DNA of 64,000 bases from Streptomyces sp. AV19. GTDB taxonomy: Bacteria > Actinomycetota > Actinomycetes > Streptomycetales > Streptomycetaceae. Under the pieces are notes generated by a model that made no database searches, was not told the origin of the DNA, and saw only the letters and a list, made by a program, of their open reading frames with translations. The stretch spans positions 672,098-736,097 of the forward strand of contig NZ_JAEAMR010000022.1 of assembly GCF_015999245.1 (NCBI RefSeq), written 5' to 3'. Shown piece after piece: positions 16,373-24,244 of the stretch; within the stretch, counting starts at the first letter, position 1; each line of letters starts with the position of its first letter. A program made the position numbers and the translations under genes.

Positions 16373-17845
16373 TCACGCGGGTTTCCGGGTGGGCTTCCAG
16401 TCGGGGTGGCCGGGCATCGGCGGGGTCGTCGGCTCGTACAGCCAGGCGCGCAGGAACTCCGTCAGGTCCTGGCGGGCGGTCCGGGAGGCGAGGCGGACGA
16501 AGTCGGCCGTGGACGCGGTGGAGTCGCGGTGCGCGGTGACCCACTCCCGCTCCAGCTCCTCGAAGGCGGCGGTGCCGATCTTCTGGCGGAGGGCGTAGAG
16601 CACCAGCAGGCTGCCGTCGTAGACGACCGGCCGGAAGATGCCGACCTTCTTCCCCGGGGCCGCGGGCTTGAGGACCGCGGGCGGCCCGCCGTCGGTCCGC
16701 ATGAGGTCGGAGTACTCGTACGCCCGGCGGACCCGGTCCTCCAGCTTCCGCCCGCCCTTGAGCTCGGCGTACAGCGACTCGTACCAGGTGGCGTGGGCCT
16801 CGTTGAGCCAGACGTCGGACCAGGTGCGGGGGGTGACGCTGTCGCCGAACCACTGGTGCGCCAGCTCGTGGACCATCACCGACTCCACGTACCAGGCGGG
16901 CAGGTCGGTGCGGGTGAACAGGTCGTGCTCGAAGAGCGACAGGGTCTGGGTCTCCAGCTCGAACCCGGTGGACGCCTCGGCGATCAGCACCCCGTAGTTC
17001 TCGAAGGGGTACTTCCCCACCTTCCCCTCCAGCCACGCCAGGTGCTCGGGCGTCTTCGCCGTCCAGGTCTCCAGCTTCTCCCGCCCGCCCGCCGGCAGGA
17101 CGTTGCGCAGGTGCAGGCCGCGCGGGCCGACGCCCTCGGGGACCACGGAGCGGCCGATGGCGACCTGGGCGACCTCGGTGGCCATGGGGTGCCGGGTGCG
17201 GTAGACCCAGGTGGTGCCGGAGCCCCGGGTGACCTTGCCGACGAGCAGGCCGTTGGCGACCACCGTCAGGTCCTTGGGGGCCCGCACGCGGAAGGTGAAG
17301 GGCGCCTTCTCGGAGGGGTGGTCGCTGCCGGGGAAGACGCGGTGCGCCGCGTCCGCCTGGTTGGCCATCACCAGGCCGTCCTTGGTCGGGACCCAGCCGC
17401 CCTCCTTGGAGCCCCGCGGATCGCTGGTGTGGTGGACGGTGACCGTGAACGGAGTGCCGCGGCGGACGGGACGGGCGGGAGTGACGACGAGGTCCTCCTC
17501 GGCCGGCGCGAAGCTCGCCCGCGCCCCGTTGACCTCGACCGAACGCACCGTTCCCCGGGCGAAGTCGAGGTTGAACCGCGCCAGCCGCGCGGTGGACCGG
17601 GCGCCGATCCGGGTCACCGCCTCCAGCGGGGCGGTGTTGCCGTGGTAGTCGAGGGAGACGTCGTACTCGGTGACGTGGTAGCCGGGGTTGCCGAGGTACG
17701 GGAAGAGCCGGTCGCCGATGCCCAGGGGGGCGGGCGGCGGGGCGGCTCCCGCCAGCAGGAGCAGGGACGCGGTGGCGGCGAGGGCGGCGCAGGGGCGGAG
17801 GGGCCTGCGCCGCCGCGGGGATCGCTCCCCGGGAGAGTGCGGCAT
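16373..17845 (-). CDS. Secreted M1-family zinc metallopeptidase
   Basis: A 490-residue gluzincin with a signal peptide (RRRRPLRP, then a Leu/Ala core ending near GAAPPPAP). The zinc site is HELAH at about 325-329, with the third ligand Glu 18 residues on in the NEAHATW block, the M1 HExxH-x18-E spacing. The N-terminal beta domain is present, but a GAMEN-type exopeptidase motif is not obvious: the equivalent region reads TGFELETQT. The C-terminal ARM domain of full-length aminopeptidases is absent, as in the short actinobacterial M1 class. It probably trims extracellular peptides. It follows hflX's upstream region on the same strand but has its own start, ATG at 17845. Confidence 0.9.
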   Translation of the reverse strand: MPHSPGERSPRRRRPLRPCAALAATASLLLLAGAAPPPAPLGIGDRLFPYLGNPGYHVTEYDVSLDYHGNTAPLEAVTRIGARSTARLARFNLDFARGTVRSVEVNGARASFAPAEEDLVVTPARPVRRGTPFTVTVHHTSDPRGSKEGGWVPTKDGLVMANQADAAHRVFPGSDHPSEKAPFTFRVRAPKDLTVVANGLLVGKVTRGSGTTWVYRTRHPMATEVAQVAIGRSVVPEGVGPRGLHLRNVLPAGGREKLETWTAKTPEHLAWLEGKVGKYPFENYGVLIAEASTGFELETQTLSLFEHDLFTRTDLPAWYVESVMVHELAHQWFGDSVTPRTWSDVWLNEAHATWYESLYAELKGGRKLEDRVRRAYEYSDLMRTDGGPPAVLKPAAPGKKVGIFRPVVYDGSLLVLYALRQKIGTAAFEELEREWVTAHRDSTASTADFVRLASRTARQDLTEFLRAWLYEPTTPPMPGHPDWKPTRKPA

Positions 17846-17979
17846 GCGTCCACCGCTACCAGCGCGCCGGGGCCGGTGGTGCGCGGCGCGCAGGACCCCA
17901 CCCGTACGGGCGTCCCGGAAGGCGGGGAACTCCCGCCCGGTGTGTTAGGGGGACGCGGGCGCCGGTGGGACACGACGGG

Positions 17980-20100
17980 TCAGAGGGACGCGGCGGCGGG
18001 CCGGCCCGCCCGGCCGACGTCGTAGACCCCGGGGACGCGCCGCATCGCCCGCATGAGCTCGGGCAGGTGGGCGGCGTCCGGCAGTTGGAGGGTGTAGGTG
18101 TGCCGGACGCGCTGCTCGTGCGGCGGCTCGACGGCCGCGGAGACCACGGCGGCGCCCTGGGCCGCGATGACCTCCGTCAGGTCGGCGAGCAGGTGCGGCC
18201 TGCTGAACGACTCGGCCCGCAGCGTCACCCGGCAGTCCCCCGACCCCGGCCCGGCGGGGTCGCGCCAGTGGACGCGCGTCCGCCGCCGCCCGGCGGCGTC
18301 CATGCGGGCCACCACCGGACACTCGGCGCGGTGCACCGTCACCGCGTGGCCGCGCACGGCGAAGCCGGTGACCTCGTCCGGCGGGACGGGGGTGCAGCAG
18401 CCGGCCAGCCGGACGTGCGCGGCGGCGAGCCCCTCCTCGTCGCAGACGACGGCGACGGGGGTGCGGGAGACGGGGACCGGGGGGCGCGGCGCGGCCCGCG
18501 CGGCGGGGGGCCGGTCCTCGGCCGCGCGGGCGGCGGGCTCGGGTGCCGGGTGGGTGGCGAGCCAGCGGCCGATGGCGATCCGGGCCGCGGGCGTGCGGGC
18601 GTGCCCCAGCCAGTCGGGGGACGGGCCGGAGGCGGTGTCCGGGGACATCAGCAGGTGCAGGGTGTCCCCGTCGCGCAGGACCGTGCTGAGCGTCACCAGC
18701 CGTCCGTTGACCCGGGCGCCGATGCAGCTGTGGCCGCCCTGGCCGTACTGCGCGTACGCCGCGTCGACGCAGCTGGAGCCGGCCGGGAGGCCCACGGTGC
18801 CGCCGTCGGCGCGGAAGACGGTGATCTCCCGGTCCTGGGCCAGCTCGTCGCGCAGGGAGGTCCAGAAGGTGTCCGGGTCGGGGGCGGCGCGCTGCCACTC
18901 CAGCAGCCGGGAGAGCCAGCCGGGACGGGTGGGGTCGCGCTCCTCCTCCCCCGCGTCCGGCGGCTCCGCGGCGGCGTACGGATTGCCGAGCGCGATCACC
19001 CCCGCCTCGGCGACCCGGTGCATCTGGTGGGTGCGGACGATGACTTCGGCCACTTCTCCGCCCTCCCCCGCGATCGCGGTGTGCAGCGACTGGTAGAGGT
19101 TGAACTTGGGGACGGCGATGAAGTCCTTGAACTCCGAGATGAACGGCGTGAAGCAGGTGTGCAGTTCACCGAGGACCGCGTAGCAGTCGGCGTCCTCCGC
19201 GACGAGGACGAGCAGGCGCCCCAGGTCCGACCCGGTCACCTCGCCGCGCTTGAGCCGCACCCGGTGCACGGAGACGAAGTGCCGTGGGCGGACGAGGACT
19301 TCGGCGCCGACACCGGCCTCGCGGAGCACGGCGCGCACCCGGGCGGCCGTGCCCTGCAGCGGGTCGGGGCGGCCGGCGTGGGCGCGGACGACGTCCCGCG
19401 TGCGGGCGTACTCCTCGGGGTGGAGGATGGCGAAGACCAGGTCCTCCAGCTCGGCCTTGAGCACCTGGACGCCCAGCCGCTCGGCGAGCGGGATCAGCAC
19501 GTCGCGGGTGACCTTGGCGATGCGGGCCTGCTTCTCGGGGCGCATGACGCCGAGGGTGCGCATGTTGTGCAGGCGGTCGGCGAGTTTGATCGACATCACG
19601 CGGACGTCGTTGCCGGTGGCCACGAGCATCTTGCGGAAGGTCTCCGGCTCGGCGGCGGCGCCGTAGTCGACCTTCTCCAGCTTGGTGACCCCGTCGACGA
19701 GGAAGCGCACCTCCGCGCCGAACTCCCGGCCCACCTGATCGAGCGTCACCTCGGTGTCCTCGACGGTGTCGTGCAGCAGCGAGGCCGTCAACGTCGTGGT
19801 CTCGGCGCCCAGTTCGGCGAGGATCAGGGTGACGGCCAGCGGGTGGGTGATGAACGGGCCGCCGCTCTTGCGGGTCTGGCCGCGGTGGGAGGTCTCGGCG
19901 AACACGTAGGCGCGGCGCAGGAGGTCCAGGTCGGCGCCGGGGTGGTGGGCCCGGTGCACCTTCGCCACGTGCTCGATGGCATCGGGAAGGCGGTCGCGGG
20001 CGCCGGAACCGCCGAGGGCCGCGCGCCCGAGGCGTCTCAGGTCGATCCGGCGGCCGCGCCTGCGGCGGGGAGCACGTTCGTTCGCGGCCTCTGCGCTCAT
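17980..20100 (-). CDS. rshA: RelA/SpoT homologue RshA with degenerate synthetase domain
   Basis: A 706-residue (p)ppGpp enzyme. The HD hydrolase domain (about 60-210) is intact: THP at 85-87, LLHDTVED with His110-Asp111, and IKLADRLHNMRTL at 171-183. The synthetase domain (about 255-370) keeps FKDFIAVPKFNLYQSLHT. However, the block that normally reads YDLxGxRV with a catalytic Asp is SDLGRLLVLV, and the AExGIAAHW end is AEAGVIALG. TGS, a Cys-containing zinc-finger segment (AGCCTPV) and an ACT domain follow. It therefore looks mainly like a hydrolase. I prefer the ATG at 20100, with GGAGG 5 bases upstream. This is the SCO5794 equivalent by order. Confidence 0.9.
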   Translation of the reverse strand: MSAEAANERAPRRRRGRRIDLRRLGRAALGGSGARDRLPDAIEHVAKVHRAHHPGADLDLLRRAYVFAETSHRGQTRKSGGPFITHPLAVTLILAELGAETTTLTASLLHDTVEDTEVTLDQVGREFGAEVRFLVDGVTKLEKVDYGAAAEPETFRKMLVATGNDVRVMSIKLADRLHNMRTLGVMRPEKQARIAKVTRDVLIPLAERLGVQVLKAELEDLVFAILHPEEYARTRDVVRAHAGRPDPLQGTAARVRAVLREAGVGAEVLVRPRHFVSVHRVRLKRGEVTGSDLGRLLVLVAEDADCYAVLGELHTCFTPFISEFKDFIAVPKFNLYQSLHTAIAGEGGEVAEVIVRTHQMHRVAEAGVIALGNPYAAAEPPDAGEEERDPTRPGWLSRLLEWQRAAPDPDTFWTSLRDELAQDREITVFRADGGTVGLPAGSSCVDAAYAQYGQGGHSCIGARVNGRLVTLSTVLRDGDTLHLLMSPDTASGPSPDWLGHARTPAARIAIGRWLATHPAPEPAARAAEDRPPAARAAPRPPVPVSRTPVAVVCDEEGLAAAHVRLAGCCTPVPPDEVTGFAVRGHAVTVHRAECPVVARMDAAGRRRTRVHWRDPAGPGSGDCRVTLRAESFSRPHLLADLTEVIAAQGAAVVSAAVEPPHEQRVRHTYTLQLPDAAHLPELMRAMRRVPGVYDVGRAGRPAAASL

Positions 20101-20279
20101 GGGCACCTCCGGCAGCCTCGACCGGCGGTGGGCTCACGCCTCCGGACCGGTGCTTGATGCTACCGACCCCATCACGCACCGCTCACCCCCTCTCGCCCAG
20201 AGTGAAACGGATCACCCATTCGAGCGAGTCGCGTGTCCGGAAATCCGGCGATAGGACCGGAGACGTTGGCTGCGGACCG

Positions 20280-21164
20280 TCAGGAGGCGCTCAGCCAGGA
20301 GGCGTCGAAGTGCCCTTCGGCGACGATCACGGCGGGGCCGGTCATCTCGACCGTGCCGTCCGGGAGCTCGCTGATGACCAGCCGGCCGCCGGGGAGGTCC
20401 ACGGTGTACGTGACGGGGTGCCCGGCGACCGCGGGGTCCAGCCCGTCCCGGCGGGCCGTGGCCACCATCACCGCGCAGGCGCCGGTGCCGCAGGACCGGG
20501 TCTCGCCGGAGCCGCGCTCGTGCACCCGCATCGCCACGTGGTGCGGCCCGCGGTCGGCGACGAACTCGACGTTGGTGCCGTCCGGATAGGCGGCCGCGGG
20601 GGCCACCGCCGGGGCGGCGTACAGGTCGCCGGCCTCGTCGAGGTCGTCGACGAAGAGGACGGCGTGCGGGTTGCCCATGTTCACATTGCGCGCGGGCCAG
20701 CTGCGCGGGCCGACGGTGACGGTGACGTCGCCCTCGGGGAGCGCGGCCCGGCCCATGGCGACGGTGATGTCGCCGGGCGTCCCGTCGGGGCCCGCCTTGG
20801 CGATGTGCGCCCGGCGCACGCCCGCCCGGGTCGCGACGGCCACGTCGCCCTCGCCGGCCAGACCGGCCCGCTGGAGGTAACGGGCGAAGACGCGGACGCC
20901 GTTGCCGCACATCTCGGCGACGCTGCCGTCGCTGTTGCGGTAATCCATGAACCACTCGGCCTCGTCGGCCATCACCCGCGCCTCGGGGTGCGCGGCGGAG
21001 CGCACCACCCGCAGCACGCCGTCCGCGCCGAGGCCGGCGCGCCGGTCGCACAGGCGCGCGACGACGGCCGGGGACAGCTCCAGCAGCCCGTCGTGATCGG
21101 GGAGGATCACGAAGTCGTTCTCGGTGCCGTGGCCCTTGAGGAAGGCGGTCTGTGCGGTGCTCAC
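20280..21164 (-). CDS. dapF: Diaminopimelate epimerase
   Basis: A 294-residue DapF that interconverts LL- and meso-diaminopimelate for lysine synthesis and, from the LL form, for Streptomyces peptidoglycan. The two catalytic thiols are Cys86 (EMCGNGVR) and Cys225 (SCGTGAC). The substrate-binding NPHAVLF and GTNVEF blocks are also present. Two homologous alpha/beta halves give the usual length. The start is GTG at 21164. It is not coupled to other lys genes, as usual in actinomycetes. Confidence 0.96.
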   Translation of the reverse strand: MSTAQTAFLKGHGTENDFVILPDHDGLLELSPAVVARLCDRRAGLGADGVLRVVRSAAHPEARVMADEAEWFMDYRNSDGSVAEMCGNGVRVFARYLQRAGLAGEGDVAVATRAGVRRAHIAKAGPDGTPGDITVAMGRAALPEGDVTVTVGPRSWPARNVNMGNPHAVLFVDDLDEAGDLYAAPAVAPAAAYPDGTNVEFVADRGPHHVAMRVHERGSGETRSCGTGACAVMVATARRDGLDPAVAGHPVTYTVDLPGGRLVISELPDGTVEMTGPAVIVAEGHFDASWLSAS

Positions 21165-21213
21165 GGTTCGATGGTACGGGCCGCCGGGCCGCGGCTCCCA
21201 GCCGGGCGGCGGC

Positions 21214-21663
21214 TCAGCGCAGCCGGGCGACGCGCCAGACCGCCAGGACGGCGACCACCAGGACGAGGACGGTGTAGAGGGCCACGTAGCGCCAGTCGGG
21301 CCGCCGTCCCGAGCCGCGCTGCGGCAGGCCGGGCCAGGTGTAGCCGACGCGGCGGGCCGCCATCACGCCCCAGCCGGCGGCGCAGCCGCTGATGAGCAGG
21401 CCGAGCATGGCGACGACCGGCCCGCCGTCACCGAACTCGAAGGCCAGCGGGAAGGCGAACATCAGCGAGCCGACGGCGGCTAGGACGACGATCGGCGCGA
21501 GCTGCCAGGCGCGGAGCCGGCGCGGGGGGCGCAGCTCGCGGAAGGAGGCGGGCTCGGCCGCCTCCGGGGCGGGTGCCTCGGTGTCCTCGGGGCCGTCCGG
21601 GGAGAGCGCCCCGGTCTCGCCGCGGGGCGGCTGCTGCGGTCTGTCGCGGGGGCCGGCCTCCAT
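21214..21663 (-). CDS. Small integral membrane protein, unknown function
   Basis: A 149-residue protein with a Pro/Glu-rich cytoplasmic N-terminal tail of about 55 residues. Three hydrophobic helices follow (around APIVVLAAVGSLMFAF, VVAMLGLLISGCAAGWGVMAA and ALYTVLVLVVAVLAVW), and a short basic loop between helices 2 and 3 contains a Gly/Arg-rich stretch. The ATG ending at 21663 has GGGAGG 8 bases upstream. It sits between miaA and dapF on the same strand, a place where Streptomyces genomes carry a conserved membrane protein. I recognise no family or function. Confidence 0.75.
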   Translation of the reverse strand: MEAGPRDRPQQPPRGETGALSPDGPEDTEAPAPEAAEPASFRELRPPRRLRAWQLAPIVVLAAVGSLMFAFPLAFEFGDGGPVVAMLGLLISGCAAGWGVMAARRVGYTWPGLPQRGSGRRPDWRYVALYTVLVLVVAVLAVWRVARLR

Positions 21664-21769
21664 CGCCACGCGCCCTCCCAACCGGACTTCACGGCTCGAT
21701 CGAAGTTTGATGATGGCACGCCCGGGAAGGCCGCGATGACACCTGGCGCGTCCCGATGCCATCACGTGA

Positions 21770-22708
21770 TCAGGCTGTGACCGCTCGTTCGACCAACGCC
21801 AGCGCGCGCCCCGGGAGTTCCGCCCGGTCCCCGGCGGCTCCGCTGAGCCACTGGACCCGGGAATCCCGCCGGAACCAGGAGTCCTGGCGGCGCGCGAAAC
21901 GTTTCGTGGCGCGGACGGTCTCGTCCCGCGCGGCCTGTTCGTCGCACTCGCCGGCGAGGAAGGCGAGCACCTGCTGGTAGCCCAGCGCGCGCGAGGCGGT
22001 GCGCCCCTCGCGCAGCCCCGCGCGCTCCAGCGCGCGGACCTCGTCCACGAGCCCCGCCTCCCACATCCGGTCGACCCGGGTGGTGATGCGCTCGTCGAGT
22101 TCGGGGCGCTCGACGTCGACGCCGATCTGGAGGGTGTCGTAGACGGCCGTCTCGCCGGGCAGGTTGGCGGTGAAGGGCTTGCCGGTGATCTCGATGACCT
22201 CCAGGGCGCGGACGATGCGCCGGCCGTTGCCCGCGAGGATGGCGCGGGCGGCCTCCGGGTCGGCGGCGGCGAGCCGGGCGTGCAGCGGGCCGGGTCCGTG
22301 CTCGGCCAGTTCGTCCTCCAGGCGGGCGCGGACGGCCGGGTCCGTGCCGGGGAACTCCAGGGCGTCGATGGCGCCCTTGATGTAGAGCCCGGAGCCGCCC
22401 ACCAGCACCGGGGTGCGCCCCTCGGCCAGCAGCCGGTCGATCTCGGCGCGGGCGAGGCGCTGGTACTCCGCCACGCTCGCGGCCTCGGTGACGTCCCAGA
22501 TGTCGAGCAGGCGGTGCGGCACCCCCTGCCGCTCCTCCACGGTCAGCTTGGCGGTCCCGATGTCCATGCCCCGGTAGAGCTGCATCGAGTCCGCGTTGAC
22601 GACCTCGCCGTCCAGGTGCCGCGCGAGCGCGACACCGAGGTCCGACTTACCGGCCGCCGTGGGGCCGACGACGGCGATGACCTGCGGTGCGGGGGCTGCT
22701 TTTCTCAC
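21770..22708 (-). CDS. miaA: tRNA dimethylallyltransferase MiaA
   Basis: A 312-residue enzyme that adds a dimethylallyl group to A37 of tRNAs reading UNN codons, the step before MiaB. The P-loop GPTAAGKS is at 15-22, NADSMQLYRGMDIGTAK follows, and VGGSGLYIK and RRIVRALEV are the substrate-site blocks. I start at GTG 22708, since the frame further upstream is proline/arginine-rich and lacks homology. The ribosome site is weak. It lies in the same orientation as miaB, about 1.5 kb away, but is not in one operon because plus-strand genes intervene. Confidence 0.95.
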   Translation of the reverse strand: MRKAAPAPQVIAVVGPTAAGKSDLGVALARHLDGEVVNADSMQLYRGMDIGTAKLTVEERQGVPHRLLDIWDVTEAASVAEYQRLARAEIDRLLAEGRTPVLVGGSGLYIKGAIDALEFPGTDPAVRARLEDELAEHGPGPLHARLAAADPEAARAILAGNGRRIVRALEVIEITGKPFTANLPGETAVYDTLQIGVDVERPELDERITTRVDRMWEAGLVDEVRALERAGLREGRTASRALGYQQVLAFLAGECDEQAARDETVRATKRFARRQDSWFRRDSRVQWLSGAAGDRAELPGRALALVERAVTA

Positions 22709-22890
22709 CGCACCAGTCTCGCAAACCTCAGCCCGCCGCTCGAACGAGCGACGTGACGGGACGCCCCCGGCCTCGTTGCCTGTTGCGAGGTTCCGACCGC
22801 CGGTTAACGGGCCGGAGCCCGGGAGCGGCGCAAGGGGACGCACCGGGCGACCCGGGATTTCGCTCACACCAGTAAGGTAATGGAGTAGAT

Positions 22891-23142
22891 ATGGGCGTGT
22901 TTTCATGGCTTCGCCGTAAGCCGTCGCAGGCGTCAACGGAGGAGGCCACGGCGGACACCCGTACGGCGGATTCCGACACCGCCGCCGCTCCGGAGGCGGC
23001 CGGTTCCGAGGAGGCGGCCGCGACGGAGGAGGCCGCTGCCACCGACGGTGCCGCTGAGGGGGGAGAGGGCGTCGAGATCCCCAAGCAGCAGTCCGCCGAG
23101 GAGGCGGCCGACAGCGAGGCCGGTGAGGGCGCCCGCAAGTAG
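22891..23142 (+). CDS. Small acidic Ala/Glu-rich protein
   Basis: An 83-residue protein. A basic hydrophobic head (MGVFSWLRRKPSQ) is followed by a low-complexity Ala/Glu/Thr tail, probably disordered. GGAG lies 6 bases before the ATG. A TAAGGT box at 22873-22878 is a likely -10. It is in line with and 31 bases upstream of the antitoxin-like gene, so the two are probably cotranscribed. No family function is known to me. The amphipathic head could be a membrane- or partner-binding helix. Confidence 0.7.
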   Translation: MGVFSWLRRKPSQASTEEATADTRTADSDTAAAPEAAGSEEAAATEEAAATDGAAEGGEGVEIPKQQSAEEAADSEAGEGARK

Positions 23143-23173
23143 CGCACAGCGCGCGGAAGGAAACGAGGTGCCC

Positions 23174-23419
23174 ATGGGCCTGTTCGACGATCTCAAGGCC
23201 AGGATCGGTCCGGTGAAGGACAAGGTCGGCGACCTCGTGCAGCAGCACGGGGACAAGATCGAGCAGGGGCTGGACAAGGCCGCGCGGGTGGTCGACGCCA
23301 AGACCGACGGCAAGTACAGCAGCCAGATCCGGACCGGGACGGGCAAGGCCAAGGAAGCCCTGGAGAAGCTCGCCGAGCAGGACGGCGGCTCCGCCCGGGG
23401 CGACAAGGGCACCTCCTGA
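23174..23419 (+). CDS. Antitoxin-like protein (MT0933/Rv0909 type)
   Basis: An 81-residue helical protein starting MGLFDDLKARIGPVKDKVGDLV with IEQGLDKAARVVDAKTDGKYSSQI, the pattern of the MT0933-antitoxin family described from M. tuberculosis Rv0909. There the partner toxin is the SRPBCC-fold Rv0910. No SRPBCC gene is adjacent here, so it may be solitary or pair with the preceding acidic protein. ATG at 23174 with GAGG 6 bases before it. A hairpin follows the gene. Confidence 0.7.
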   Translation: MGLFDDLKARIGPVKDKVGDLVQQHGDKIEQGLDKAARVVDAKTDGKYSSQIRTGTGKAKEALEKLAEQDGGSARGDKGTS

Positions 23420-23435
23420 CGGTCCGTACCGGCGA

Positions 23436-23465
23436 ACGGCCGCGGAGCACGCGCTCCGCGGCCGT
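23436..23465. terminator. Hairpin after the antitoxin-like gene
   Basis: Perfect 13-base arms (ACGGCCGCGGAGC and its complement) around an ACGC loop, placed between convergent genes. Confidence 0.85.
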
Positions 23466-23483
23466 CGCCGTGTGCGGGGACGT

Positions 23484-24194
23484 TCAGGACCAGGCGGCCA
23501 CGTGGTAGCCGACCCCGTACGGGGCCTCGTCGTACAGCAGCCCGCCGCACAGGCCGGCGCCCTCCGCGGCGCCCGCGAGGACCTGCCAGGGCGCCCGTCC
23601 GGCCGCCTGCAGCTCCCGGGCGAGCACGGGGTCGGTGCCGGCCAGGGCGGCGGTGTCGGCGGAGCCCAGGGCGGCCGCCGTGGCGGCGTCGAAGGGCTCG
23701 GCGCGGTCGTCCAGGTAGCCGGGCGCCTTCAGGGTGCGGCAGGCGCTGCCGTCGCCCGTCACCAGGAGGGCGACGCGGTCCTGCCCGGCGGCCAGTTCGC
23801 GGCCCGCGGCCAGGCAGTCCTCGGGTTCGGACGATTCGGCCACCGCCAGGCCCTCGACGGGCGCGGCGGACCAGCCGGTGCGTTCCAGCAGCCAGGCGCC
23901 GACGGCCAGGGACAGCGGCAGCGGCCGCGCGCCCACGGTGCCGTCCCGGCCGAGGCGGACGTCGAGGTCCACCCCGAAGCCGCGGAACGAGCCGACGGCG
24001 CCCTGCGGATAGCGGCCGTCGCGCGGCGGCTCGGCGGGCCCCACCACGACGAGCCGGTCGGGCCGGGCGGCGGCCGCCACGGCCACCGCGTCCAGGCAGG
24101 CGGCCCGCAGGGCGTCGAGCTCCCGGGCGGCCCCGGCGGCCAGTTCGGGGACGAGCAGCGGCGGACAGGGACATACGGCGGCGGCGACGAGCAT
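23484..24194 (-). CDS. Class III extradiol dioxygenase LigB-like protein
   Basis: A 236-residue protein opening MLVAAAVCPCPPLLVPELAAGAA, with VVVGPAEPPRDGRYPQGAVGSF and ALLVTGDGSACRTLKAPGYLDDRA. This is a conserved Streptomyces family annotated as class III extradiol dioxygenase subunit B-like. The His ligands of true LigB iron sites are not apparent in the visible blocks, so catalysis is unproven. It starts at the ATG ending at 24194, 50 bases after miaB's stop on the same strand, and may be expressed with miaB. No clear ribosome site. Confidence 0.75.
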   Translation of the reverse strand: MLVAAAVCPCPPLLVPELAAGAARELDALRAACLDAVAVAAAARPDRLVVVGPAEPPRDGRYPQGAVGSFRGFGVDLDVRLGRDGTVGARPLPLSLAVGAWLLERTGWSAAPVEGLAVAESSEPEDCLAAGRELAAGQDRVALLVTGDGSACRTLKAPGYLDDRAEPFDAATAAALGSADTAALAGTDPVLARELQAAGRAPWQVLAGAAEGAGLCGGLLYDEAPYGVGYHVAAWS

Positions 24195-24244
24195 GCGGGA
24201 ACGATACGCCCCGCGCGGCGCCCGCCGCCGCGGCGGACCCGGGG

